From: Ilumatobacteraceae bacterium
Lineage (GTDB): Bacteria; Actinomycetota; Acidimicrobiia; Acidimicrobiales; Ilumatobacteraceae
Direction of reading: 5' to 3'
Length of the DNA: 50,691 nt
Assembly: GCA_017856375.1 (NCBI GenBank)
Contig: JAFMFC010000005.1
Span: 1-50,691 of the forward strand
Position 1 is the first letter of the stretch; the number at the start of each line of letters is the position of its first letter. Shown here piece after piece: positions 28,312 through 37,427 of this stretch. The notes under the pieces were generated by a model, which had not been told where the DNA came from, ran no database searches, and was given only the letters and a program-made list of their open reading frames with translations. Position numbers and translations under genes: made by a program.

Positions 28312-29739
28312 TCAGCGCCTCCGGTAGACCGCCCAATACTCGTTCCCGGCGATCTCGACGAAGTCATCGCGCTCAAGAGCCCAAACCGTCTCATCCTCAG
28401 CGCTCAAGTTGCGCTGGAGCACCACATATTCGACCGTCTCGGCGGCGTCCAAGCGATCCCCCTCGCGAAAGACATCGGGGCCGTAGAGGGTGCTCTTGAA
28501 CGGGTTCGGGAACATGTAGATCTCGCTGCGACGTGCGAGATGTGCCGTGACGCTGTGCTGGGCCGTCACCGATGCATTGGGCGGAATCACCTCGATGATC
28601 TCTCGTGCGGCAACGGCGATGGGATGACTCGGTGGCCACGTGGGAACCTCCCGCCTCGACATCGGCAACGGGGACCACAGATATGCCGTGAGCACCGAAC
28701 ATGCGAGGACAAGTGCGACCGCATACCTTCGGTTGCGTCCAACGAGCACGCGAATCGCCCAGGCGGTGCCGATCACGATGCTTGGCACGGCCACGATCGA
28801 ATAGTGGTATTCGATCTGATACTGGTACCAAAAGGTGCTCAGCACGTTGACGAAGAGCACGAGCGAAGCAGTTGCAGTGAGTAGCGGCGCTCGCAGGAAG
28901 ACGAATCCCGTTGGCGCAAGCATCTGGAACAAGTAAAACGGTCGTCCATCCGACAGGAAATGATCTACGACCTGGCGAGGAGAGGAGAAGATCGCCCGCA
29001 GAAAGCCCCCGGGACCCCCAAAGGGAATTCGCCAGGAGTTTCGAAACGTCACGCCCGTGAACGAACGCATCACGACGAAGAGCATCGTCAACATCGTCAG
29101 GAGGGAAACCGCGATGAGCGCAATCCCACGCCTCCATTCGCGACGAACGCTCAGCCACACGCCGATTCCCACGAGAATGACTGCCACATCCTCCTTCACC
29201 GACAGCGCCAGGGCGACCGACACCCAGAACCAAACTGTTCGTCTGGTGACAATCGCCCACCAGACCATCGAAATGAACAGTCCGAGGAATGCATCGGGAT
29301 GAAAATTCTCGAGCACCGTCCAACTGATTGCAGGATGGAGCAAATACACGAGACCAAAGACGAAACCCAATGCGTCACTCCCCGTGATTTGGCGAGTGGC
29401 GAGATGGATGGGAATTGCCGCTGCCGCGACAACAAGTGCTTGAACGACCAGCAACAGAGCCGTCGATCCGATGATCCAATACAGGGGTGCCACCAACAGG
29501 AGCACGAACGATGAGTGGTCGCCGAGCAGATTTCGACCCATCAGCGTCACAAAGGGCGACTCGAATCGAGACAGCAGCCAGACGCCTTGCTCATAGAGGC
29601 CAAAGTCGTAGGCCGACGTACCCAGACCGAAGTGCACATTGGCGGTGCGCACGCCGAAATACCAGCCCCACCACGCCGCCACCGCGCTTGTCGTCAGCAG
29701 CCAAGCCGAGCGACTCGTGACCTGCGTGATGCGGCTCAC
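28312..29739 (-). CDS. DUF2079-family polytopic membrane protein
   Basis: Multiple hydrophobic spans; AYDFGLYEQGVWLLSRFESPF, LLGDHSSFVLLLVAPLYW, LENFHPDAF, KEDVAVIL pattern. Confidence 0.8.
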   Translation of the reverse strand: MSRITQVTSRSAWLLTTSAVAAWWGWYFGVRTANVHFGLGTSAYDFGLYEQGVWLLSRFESPFVTLMGRNLLGDHSSFVLLLVAPLYWIIGSTALLLVVQALVVAAAAIPIHLATRQITGSDALGFVFGLVYLLHPAISWTVLENFHPDAFLGLFISMVWWAIVTRRTVWFWVSVALALSVKEDVAVILVGIGVWLSVRREWRRGIALIAVSLLTMLTMLFVVMRSFTGVTFRNSWRIPFGGPGGFLRAIFSSPRQVVDHFLSDGRPFYLFQMLAPTGFVFLRAPLLTATASLVLFVNVLSTFWYQYQIEYHYSIVAVPSIVIGTAWAIRVLVGRNRRYAVALVLACSVLTAYLWSPLPMSRREVPTWPPSHPIAVAAREIIEVIPPNASVTAQHSVTAHLARRSEIYMFPNPFKSTLYGPDVFREGDRLDAAETVEYVVLQRNLSAEDETVWALERDDFVEIAGNEYWAVYRRR

Positions 29740-29759
29740 GACCAGGTCTTCATCAGGCC

Positions 29760-30161
29760 CTACAGCTCGCGCGCCACGGCCGCGAGCACGCCGTTGACGA
29801 ATCGTCCCGATTCAGCTGTCGAGAATCGCTTGGCCATTTCGACGGCCTCGCTCATGACCACGGCCTTGGGGGTGTCCGAGCGCGACGTCAATTCGAAGAC
29901 GCCGATCCGCAGGATGATCTTGTCGAGCACCGATAGACGAGCGAGGGTCCAACCGACCAGGTGGTTGGAGATCATCTCGTCGATGCGGGACTCGTCTCGT
30001 GCGACCCCTTCGACGATCAACCTCGTCAACGGCTCTGGCTCGAGTATCTGCGAGGCTAGGACGTCGGTAGCCGGCACACCCTTGATGGTCGCCTCATACA
30101 GCAGGTGAAGCGCACGCTCGCGAGCGTCGGTCAGCTCATTTCCCGCGCGCCTGCTGGTCAT
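29760..30161 (-). CDS. nusB: Transcription antitermination factor NusB
   Basis: ARERALHLLYEA, LDKIILRIGVFEL, AVEMAKRFSTAESGRFVNGVLAAVAREL. Confidence 0.96.
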   Translation of the reverse strand: MTSRRAGNELTDARERALHLLYEATIKGVPATDVLASQILEPEPLTRLIVEGVARDESRIDEMISNHLVGWTLARLSVLDKIILRIGVFELTSRSDTPKAVVMSEAVEMAKRFSTAESGRFVNGVLAAVAREL

Positions 30162-30165
30162 GAAT

Positions 30166-30729
30166 TCAGACTCGCGTGATGTAGTCGCCGGTGCGGGTGT
30201 CGACCTTCAATTTGTCGCCGACGTTGATGAACAGTGGGACTTGGATCACTTTGCCCGTCTGCAGTGTGGCTGGCTTGCGCGCTCCAGACACACGATCTCC
30301 CTGTACACCAGGCTCAGTCACGGTCACCTCAAGTTCGACAGCAGCCGGGATTTCGACGCTCACGATTTCACTATCGTGCGTCGCGATGATGGCGACTGCG
30401 TTCTCCACCAAATAGTCGGCCGCGTCTCCGAGCGCCACCGGCTTGATGTTCACCTGGTCATAGGTCTCGGTGTCCATGAACACGTAATCCTCGCCGTCCT
30501 TGTAGAGAAACTGCATGTCGCGCTTCTCGAGGATCGCCTGCTCCACCTTGATCCCGGCGTTGAACGTTCGATCGAGCATGTTGCCGGTGCGCAGGTTACG
30601 CAACCTCGTACGTACGAATGCGCCGCCCTTTCCGGGCTTCACGTGCTGGAACTCGACCACCGTGTACAGGGTGTTGTCGAGGTTGAGGGTGATTCCGTTT
30701 TTCAGGTCGTTGGTGCTGATTGCGGGCAC
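30166..30729 (-). CDS. efp: Translation elongation factor P (GTG start at 30729)
   Basis: [46 protein letters not shown] before GTG. Confidence 0.96.
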   Translation of the reverse strand: MPAISTNDLKNGITLNLDNTLYTVVEFQHVKPGKGGAFVRTRLRNLRTGNMLDRTFNAGIKVEQAILEKRDMQFLYKDGEDYVFMDTETYDQVNIKPVALGDAADYLVENAVAIIATHDSEIVSVEIPAAVELEVTVTEPGVQGDRVSGARKPATLQTGKVIQVPLFINVGDKLKVDTRTGDYITRV

Positions 30730-31793
30730 GAGGGATCCTTTGTGCTGTTGGTGAGAATGCGACAACCGGAGCGCTCGACGAGAACCAAGTCCTCGATGCG
30801 CACGCCACCGATCCCTACACGATAGAGCCCAGGCTCCACGGTCACCACGTGTCCATTACTCAGAACATCCGTCGAATTGCTGCGCAACCACGGCGACTCG
30901 TGGATGTCGAGACCTACACCGTGACCGGTCGAATGCAGGATGTCCCCTGCGTATTCGGCTAGGCCTGCTCGGGCCATCGCATCCAGGCTCGATGCCGCAA
31001 CACCTTCGCGAACGGCATTCAGCACCTCTTGTTGTGTCCTTCTCAGCAGCTCGTGAAAGGCAACCAGGAGCGGATCGACTTCGCCGACGAAGAGCGTGCG
31101 GGTCATGTCGGAGCGATAGCCATCGACGAGGGCGCCAATGTCGATGATCACGCTGTCCCCTTCCCGAATTCGTCGATCGCCCGGCTGGTGATGGGGCAAC
31201 GCCGCATTGGGGCCTGACGCAACGATTGTCGGATACGCAGGTCCCTCAGCCGAGTGGATTCGTAGGCGCGATTCCAATTCGTCGCGCACCTCTCGCTCGG
31301 TGACACCACCTTGGAGAACCATAGGCAGGACATCGGTAAACGACCGATCTGCTGCCCACGCAGCCGCCTCGATACGTTCGATCTCGAACTGATCTTTGCG
31401 AGCACGCAACGCTGCCAGTGGATCCGTGAGCGGAATCAACTCGCAACCAAGTGTCGACTGGAAGCGTCGCCAATCGGCATAGGAAGTTCGTTTGTCATCA
31501 AACCCCACTCGACTGTCACCGACGAGTGCGCGCACCAACTCCTCGTCACGAGCATCCAGCGCATTCGCCACGACGACCTCGCAGTGGGAACTCTGTTCAC
31601 GAGCCTGATCGCCGTAACGTGAGTCAACAATCAAGAGTGATTGCCTACCGGTGATCAAGAGTGTTCCGACCGATCCGGAAAATCCACTCGCCCACCGAAC
31701 ATCACTCGGCGTGTTGATCAGAAGCGCATCCACATGTAGCGAGTCGCTGAGATGTCGGCGAACTTGGGAAAGACGGTCAGCCTTCGGATGCAT
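30702..31793 (-). CDS. pepP: M24-family Xaa-Pro aminopeptidase
   Basis: [63 protein letters not shown]. Confidence 0.9.
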   Translation of the reverse strand: MHPKADRLSQVRRHLSDSLHVDALLINTPSDVRWASGFSGSVGTLLITGRQSLLIVDSRYGDQAREQSSHCEVVVANALDARDEELVRALVGDSRVGFDDKRTSYADWRRFQSTLGCELIPLTDPLAALRARKDQFEIERIEAAAWAADRSFTDVLPMVLQGGVTEREVRDELESRLRIHSAEGPAYPTIVASGPNAALPHHQPGDRRIREGDSVIIDIGALVDGYRSDMTRTLFVGEVDPLLVAFHELLRRTQQEVLNAVREGVAASSLDAMARAGLAEYAGDILHSTGHGVGLDIHESPWLRSNSTDVLSNGHVVTVEPGLYRVGIGGVRIEDLVLVERSGCRILTNSTKDPSCPQSAPTT

Positions 31794-31801
31794 CTACAAA
31801 C

Positions 31802-32242
31802 TCAACGAGCGAGCAAGAGAGACACCGCGCGCATGGCAAGGACATAGCCCTCGTCGCCGAATCCCGCAATGGTGCCGTGCGCAACAGGAGCAATCACACT
31901 CTGGTGACGCCATGACTCGCGTCGCAACGGTTCGCTGAGATGAACTTCCACTACTTTGCCCGCGAACGAGCGCAGCGCATCGTGGATGCTCCAGGCGTAG
32001 TGGGTGAAGGCTCCCGCGTTGATCACGATCGCGTGGTGATCAGACTGCTGGATCCACTCGACCAAATCTGATGCTCGGTTGGACTGTCGGTGCTCGACCG
32101 TCAGACCAACAGTCGCTGCTTCTCGCGTCGCCAGATCGACGACTTCCTGAAGCGACGCGGTGCCGTAGATCGACGGCTCTCGCGAACCCAGCAAATTCAG
32201 GTTCGGACCACTGAGAAGAAGGACTCGGTGCTGCGACGCCAC
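31802..32242 (-). CDS. aroQ: 3-dehydroquinate dehydratase, type II
   Basis: LLSGPNLNLLGSREPSIYG, VINAGAFTHYAWSIHDAL, VEVHLSEP. Confidence 0.96.
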   Translation of the reverse strand: MASQHRVLLLSGPNLNLLGSREPSIYGTASLQEVVDLATREAATVGLTVEHRQSNRASDLVEWIQQSDHHAIVINAGAFTHYAWSIHDALRSFAGKVVEVHLSEPLRRESWRHQSVIAPVAHGTIAGFGDEGYVLAMRAVSLLLAR

Positions 32243-32246
32243 AGTG

Positions 32247-33272
32247 TCAGCGTACTTCCGACTCGGCGAGCACCTCGCGAACCAAAGCTTCGTCCACGCC
32301 GTTCACCACCTCGCAACCACGTGGACCGTCGAGAATGAAGGTGAGGCCATTGAGCGCCTTCTTATCTCCCTGCATCAAGACAACCAGCCGATCATGCGAC
32401 AAGGCCTTCGGGAGATCGATCGACAACCCATAATGATCGCGAACCACCCGTTCGTGATATTCGACACGAGACGAATCGATTCGTCCCATTCGCCTGGCCA
32501 ACTTGGCAGCAAACACGAGACCGATTGCCACTGCCTCACCGTGACTAACCGCGAAGTTCGACTCGCGTTCGATCGCATGACCGAGCGTATGCCCGTAATT
32601 GAGCAAGGCTCGACGACCTCCCTCGCGCTCGTCTTGTTCGACGATTTCGGCTTTTATTTGGACACAGCGAGCCACCAGCTCGTCGATTCCGAGCGCGAGA
32701 AGATCGTCTCCAGTCAGGAAGTGGTACTTGGCCATCTCTCCCCTCCCGCCGCGGATCTCGCTTGCAGGAAGACTCGCCAACGCATCAGTGTCACAGATGA
32801 CAGCGCGTGGCTGCCAAAAACTCCCGACCAGATTCTTGCCATGACGCGTGTTGATTCCGGTCTTACCGCCGATTGCTGCATCGACCATCGCCAGCAAACT
32901 CGTGGCCACATGCACGACACCAATCCCCCGATGCCACAGCGAGGCAGCAAAGCCCGCAACGTCGGTGACGAGTCCACCGCCCACGGAAACGATCACGTCG
33001 TTACGGGTGGCTCCCATCTCACCCAACGCATCAAGGATCGACATCACTGTGTCAATGGATTTCGCCGATTCACCGGCACCAATCTCGTGACGACGCACAT
33101 TCCGAGATCCGAGCAATGGCAAAACATCAAACGGAATACCCGCCTGAGTGACGACGAGGACGCGAGTCGCTCGCTCCGGCAGCAACGACGAAAGTTCGCC
33201 AACAGCGCCAGATCCGATGAGTACCCCATATGCGCGATCACCCAACTCGACCTGAACACGCTTCAGACTCAT
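32247..33272 (-). CDS. aroB: 3-dehydroquinate synthase (start ATG 33272)
   Basis: VSVGGGLVTDVAGFAASLWHRGI, GGKTGINTRHGKNLVGSFWQP, LNYGHTLGHAIE. Confidence 0.96.
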   Translation of the reverse strand: MSLKRVQVELGDRAYGVLIGSGAVGELSSLLPERATRVLVVTQAGIPFDVLPLLGSRNVRRHEIGAGESAKSIDTVMSILDALGEMGATRNDVIVSVGGGLVTDVAGFAASLWHRGIGVVHVATSLLAMVDAAIGGKTGINTRHGKNLVGSFWQPRAVICDTDALASLPASEIRGGRGEMAKYHFLTGDDLLALGIDELVARCVQIKAEIVEQDEREGGRRALLNYGHTLGHAIERESNFAVSHGEAVAIGLVFAAKLARRMGRIDSSRVEYHERVVRDHYGLSIDLPKALSHDRLVVLMQGDKKALNGLTFILDGPRGCEVVNGVDEALVREVLAESEVR

Positions 33273-33802
33273 GCGGCTACCTGAATTTCGCGAAGCACCG
33301 CCTGAGCCACCTCCGCGACAGACAAACCGTTCGTCTGGACGACGAACTTGGCGACCAGACGGTAGTCCGCCTCGCGAGACCGCCACAGAGACTCCAAGGC
33401 ACTTCGACGATCTCCACGCAACAATGGGCGCACGTCGTCGTCCGATAGACGCCCCAGAATCTCATCGATTGAAGCCTCCAACAGCACCACATTCAGCGTC
33501 GGATCGGTGAGCATCTCACGATTCTTGGCGATGGTCACGATTCCTCCGCCTGTAGACACGACGACCGGAGAGTTGGCTCGACTGAGAATTTCGCCCAACA
33601 AGTCGGACTCGAGGGCACGAAAAGCCTCTTCGCCCTGTTCAGCAAAGATCGTGGCTACCGCCTTGCCCGATCGGCGTTCCACTTCCTGATCCAGATCATG
33701 AAAGTCAATACCAAGACGATCGGCGATCACCCGTCCCACCGAGGTCTTTCCTGTGCCCATCATTCCGACGAGCACGATTGGCCTGCCCGCCAGATTGCTC
33801 AT
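33269..33802 (-). CDS. aroK: Shikimate kinase
   Basis: IVLVGMMGTGKTSVGRVIADRLG (Walker A), FHDLDQEVERR, VVSTGGGIV. Confidence 0.96.
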   Translation of the reverse strand: MSNLAGRPIVLVGMMGTGKTSVGRVIADRLGIDFHDLDQEVERRSGKAVATIFAEQGEEAFRALESDLLGEILSRANSPVVVSTGGGIVTIAKNREMLTDPTLNVVLLEASIDEILGRLSDDDVRPLLRGDRRSALESLWRSREADYRLVAKFVVQTNGLSVAEVAQAVLREIQVAA

Positions 33803-34965
33803 TGGCGGAGCGACTCTTGAAAACTTCGCCAGTTGCGGACGAACTCGGTAAGTGAATCTCCACCGAACTTACGCTGGGCCTCGCGTGCGAGAACGAGCGC
33901 GACCATCGTCTCTGCCACCACCCCCATTGCAGGGACTGCCGTCACATCAGTTCGCTCCTTGAAGCTGACCGTCTCTTCCTTTGTCTTCATGTCGACGGTC
34001 TTCAGAGTCGGACGATTCAGCGTTGCGAGCGGCTTCATCGCAGCGCGAACTACGAGCACCTCTCCGGTCGACATGCCACCTTCGGTACCACCCGCGAGAC
34101 TCGTCTCGCGCGCATACGTGCCCTGCAATTCGTCCCATGAAATCGCGTCATGTGCAGCACTGCCACGACGCCCGGCCACCTCAAAACCGTCGCCGATCTC
34201 GACGCCCTTCACGGCCTGAATACTGAGGATCGCCTGGGCCAACATGCCGTCCAACTTGCGATCCCAATGCACATGACTTCCGAGACCAACGGGCACACCA
34301 TAAGCAAGCACTTCGACGACCCCGCCGAGACTGTCGCCATCTCGTGCCGCATCCTCAACCGCGGTAATCATTCGCGACTCCAGCTTCTTGTCGAAACAGC
34401 GCACAGGCGACTCGTCAATCGCCGCCAAGTCGGATGACTCTGGCCGCGCAGGAGTGTCTACTCGTTCGGCGCCAAGTTGGATGACGTGAGAGATCACCGT
34501 CGTGCCGAGTTCGGCCAACAACAGTTTGGCCAGTGCTCCAGCCGCCACTCGCGCAGCAGTTTCCCGTGCACTCGCCCGCTCCAAGACGTCGCGCGCATCG
34601 TCGAAGCCGTACTTTTGCATGCCCGTCAAATCCGCATGTCCTGGTCGAGGCGTGGTGAGCGGCTTTTTGGTTTTGCCCGGCGCTGGTGACATTTCCTCGT
34701 GCCACACGTCGCTGCGGAACCATTCCGTATTGCGGATCATGATCGACACCGGCGAGCCGAGAGTGCGGCCATGGCGGATTCCGCCGAGTAGTTCGATGTC
34801 GTCGACTTCAAAACGCTGCCGGGGACCTCGGCCGAATCCGAGGCGGCGTCGAGCAAGTTCGGATTGAATTTGCTCCTTCGTTACCGACAAACCCGCCGGC
34901 AAGCCTTCGACCGTGACAGTCAGGGCTTGGCCATGGCTCTCCCCGGCCGTCAGGTAGCGCAACAC
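33799..34965 (-). CDS. aroC: Chorismate synthase
   Basis: MLRYLTAGESHGQALTV, RRRLGFGRGPRQRFEVDDIEL, GGTEGGMSTGE. Confidence 0.97.
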   Translation of the reverse strand: MLRYLTAGESHGQALTVTVEGLPAGLSVTKEQIQSELARRRLGFGRGPRQRFEVDDIELLGGIRHGRTLGSPVSIMIRNTEWFRSDVWHEEMSPAPGKTKKPLTTPRPGHADLTGMQKYGFDDARDVLERASARETAARVAAGALAKLLLAELGTTVISHVIQLGAERVDTPARPESSDLAAIDESPVRCFDKKLESRMITAVEDAARDGDSLGGVVEVLAYGVPVGLGSHVHWDRKLDGMLAQAILSIQAVKGVEIGDGFEVAGRRGSAAHDAISWDELQGTYARETSLAGGTEGGMSTGEVLVVRAAMKPLATLNRPTLKTVDMKTKEETVSFKERTDVTAVPAMGVVAETMVALVLAREAQRKFGGDSLTEFVRNWRSFQESLRQ

Positions 34966-34974
34966 GATTTCAGG

Positions 34975-35799
34975 CTATCGGCGAGACAGCTCGGCCTCGG
35001 CGGCATGGCGCATCACTGCAACGTCTGCCTTGAAGCCGAACCAAATTTCTTGTTGCAGAGCAGCCTGATGAACGAGCATCCACAACCCGTCGACGGTTGC
35101 GATATCGCGCCCCTGCAACCTAGAGAGCAACGGCGTTGTCAGCGGCGAATACACCGCGTCCAACACGACGCAACCGCTTGGCACGAGACTTGGGTCTACT
35201 GGAACGGCATCATCGTTGACACCGCTCATGCCAAGTGGCGTCGTGTTGACGAGAAAGTCCGCGCCCTCGACGTCACCACTACTCCCGACTCTGCCCACAT
35301 CGGCACACGATGCTGCTCGACGGGCCGACTCGGCAGAACGGTTGATCACGATCACCTCCCGGGCCCCTCGCCTGCCCAATGCCTCGACTACCGCACGACC
35401 CGTGCCTCCTGCTCCGAGCACTACACACGTCTTGCCGACCACGGTCTTGCCGCTCGACTCGAGCGCGCGAACGCACCCATCACCGTCGGTATTCCACCCA
35501 CTCACGATGGCCTCATCGAACGAAATGGTGTTCACCGAACCACACCGGATCGACGCCGCATCTCGGCGATCCACGAGTTCGTATGCCTCATCCTTCAAGG
35601 GCATCGTGACCGATACGCCTGCCAAATCTCTGCCACGAAGCGAATCGATGAACGCCTTCAACTCACCCCGCGCAACTTCGCGCGCGACGTAGATTCGATC
35701 TTCACCGCGACGACGAAACTCTGCGTTGTGCATCGCGGGGGAAAGACTGTGCACGACGGGGGAACCCACCACCATCGCCGCCACAGTCGACGACGTCAC
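34975..35799 (-). CDS. aroE: Shikimate dehydrogenase (GTG start at 35799 overlapping the mltG stop)
   Basis: VVGSPVVHSLSPAMHNAEF, VSVTMPLKDEAY, CVVLGAGGTGRAVVEAL, NTTPLGM. Confidence 0.94.
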   Translation of the reverse strand: MTSSTVAAMVVGSPVVHSLSPAMHNAEFRRRGEDRIYVAREVARGELKAFIDSLRGRDLAGVSVTMPLKDEAYELVDRRDAASIRCGSVNTISFDEAIVSGWNTDGDGCVRALESSGKTVVGKTCVVLGAGGTGRAVVEALGRRGAREVIVINRSAESARRAASCADVGRVGSSGDVEGADFLVNTTPLGMSGVNDDAVPVDPSLVPSGCVVLDAVYSPLTTPLLSRLQGRDIATVDGLWMLVHQAALQQEIWFGFKADVAVMRHAAEAELSRR

Positions 35800-36998
35800 G
35801 GTAGAATTCCTGCTTGTCGCGCTTCTTCGACGTTGCGCTCGTGTTGCTCGAGTGTGGCGGCGAACTTGTGGCTCCCGTCTTTGTCGGCGAGCACGTAGTA
35901 GAGGTATCGGCAAGGTGGGGCAACCCCCTGGCAAATCGCATCACTCACATTCGGATTCGGCGCAGGGTTCAGCGCGGCAATGATCGATGCCCTGCCCGGG
36001 CTCGCAATTGGCGTGGGAGGGAGACCCTTCTTCTTGTAGGTGTTGTACGGGGTGTCCGCTTCCTTGAGCACCGAGAAATCGGCGCCCTCCGGCGCTCCGT
36101 AGTACAGCGAGGCATCGATTTGTAATGCCATCTTCAGGTCGAGTCGGTTGTAGATGACGCGAGCGATTTTTGCCCGATCTTCTGCCACCTTCGCTTCCCG
36201 CTCGATCAACGAAGCCACGATCAACACTTGATAGGGCGAGTAACCGACCTGGTCTTCCGCTTCGTCCAGCCCCTCCTGGCGCCCGACTCGTTCCATCAGA
36301 GACACCATGCGCGAGACCACCTGCGATTCCGACTCTTCGCCAGAAACTTGGTATGTGTCGGGAAACAGCAGGCCTTCCAGCGAACCAACGGCCGACGGCC
36401 TCAACCATGTTTCGACATTCGATGTGCTCGCCGCACCCACAAACGCCTCGGCATTCAATCGCAGTGTGCGCTCGGCGAGACGTTGGCCCATCTGTGCAAT
36501 GGTGAACCCTTCCGGGAAAGTCACATTGACGAACGTCGCAGCAGGCGGGGTTCCCAACCGCGCCATGATGTCGCCCATGTGTGAACCCTTCACTACTTGG
36601 TAGTAGCCGGGAATCACTTCGAGCCCACCATTGCGCCCGATGTACCAACGGAAGATCGCGGCGTTTTCGATGAAACCGTCGTCTTTCAAGCGCTGCGAGA
36701 CCGACGCGAGCGTGTCACCTTCGTTGATCGTGAAATTGGTGGCTACTTCGTCGCCTCCTGCAGGATTGACCTGCCCGAGATACCACAACCCTGCGGCACC
36801 AAACAGCAGGCTGACGGCGACCGCAACGACCACCACTCGCTTCAGATGCGGCCACCACTCTTCATGGTCTGGCGGCACCGAATCATGGCTGAAACGACGC
36901 GATCTGACTGCAACCTCAGGCCGGTCCCAGGGGTCTTCTACCCAGTTTTCGGCAACGGGCTCAGATGACTTCTCCTGCTGCAGGAGTGGGTCGATCAT
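35796..36998 (-). CDS. mltG: Endolytic murein transglycosylase MltG
   Basis: Single N-terminal TM; INEGDTLASVSQRL, VASLIEREAKVAEDRAKIARVIYNRL, YNTYKKKGLPPTPIASPG. Confidence 0.93.
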   Translation of the reverse strand: MIDPLLQQEKSSEPVAENWVEDPWDRPEVAVRSRRFSHDSVPPDHEEWWPHLKRVVVVAVAVSLLFGAAGLWYLGQVNPAGGDEVATNFTINEGDTLASVSQRLKDDGFIENAAIFRWYIGRNGGLEVIPGYYQVVKGSHMGDIMARLGTPPAATFVNVTFPEGFTIAQMGQRLAERTLRLNAEAFVGAASTSNVETWLRPSAVGSLEGLLFPDTYQVSGEESESQVVSRMVSLMERVGRQEGLDEAEDQVGYSPYQVLIVASLIEREAKVAEDRAKIARVIYNRLDLKMALQIDASLYYGAPEGADFSVLKEADTPYNTYKKKGLPPTPIASPGRASIIAALNPAPNPNVSDAICQGVAPPCRYLYYVLADKDGSHKFAATLEQHERNVEEARQAGILP

Positions 36999-37423
36999 CG
37001 GCTGTCGCGCATCTTCGAAGCGTCGAGCCAAGACTGCAACATCACCGCAGCCGCAACTTGGTCGATGATTCGCCGACGGGCCTGAGCTTTCATCTTGTTC
37101 TGCATCAACGCCGCTTCTGCCGTTTTGGTGGTCAAACGTTCGTCATGGGTGTGCACCGGCACACCGACGACGCTAGCCAGTCGGTTTGCCTCGTCGGCGG
37201 CAGCGCGCGCTGCCGGACCGAGTTCACCCGAAAGCGAGATGGGAAGACCGACTACGACCGCCTCGGCTTCGTACTCAGCGACGATTTCAGCGATCGCCTG
37301 GTGATCCTTGCGCTCATTTCCACTGCGATGAATCACTGTTACCGGCGAGGCAAGCATTCCACTTGCATCACTGGCGGCAACACCGATCCGTTTCGAACCG
37401 AGATCGATGCCGATCACTCTCAA
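36995..37423 (-). CDS. ruvX: Holliday junction resolvase-like RuvX/YqgF (start TTG 37423 or GTG 37417)
   Basis: VIGIDLGSKRIGVAASD, VVVGLPISLSGELG, THDERLTTKTAE. Confidence 0.93.
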   Translation of the reverse strand: MRVIGIDLGSKRIGVAASDASGMLASPVTVIHRSGNERKDHQAIAEIVAEYEAEAVVVGLPISLSGELGPAARAAADEANRLASVVGVPVHTHDERLTTKTAEAALMQNKMKAQARRRIIDQVAAAVMLQSWLDASKMRDSR

Positions 37424-37427
37424 AACG

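Noticed and set aside
32244-35898. Plus-strand ORFs of 344-346 aa opposite aroB and aroE
   Set aside because: Antisense shadows of conserved shikimate genes; no motif support.
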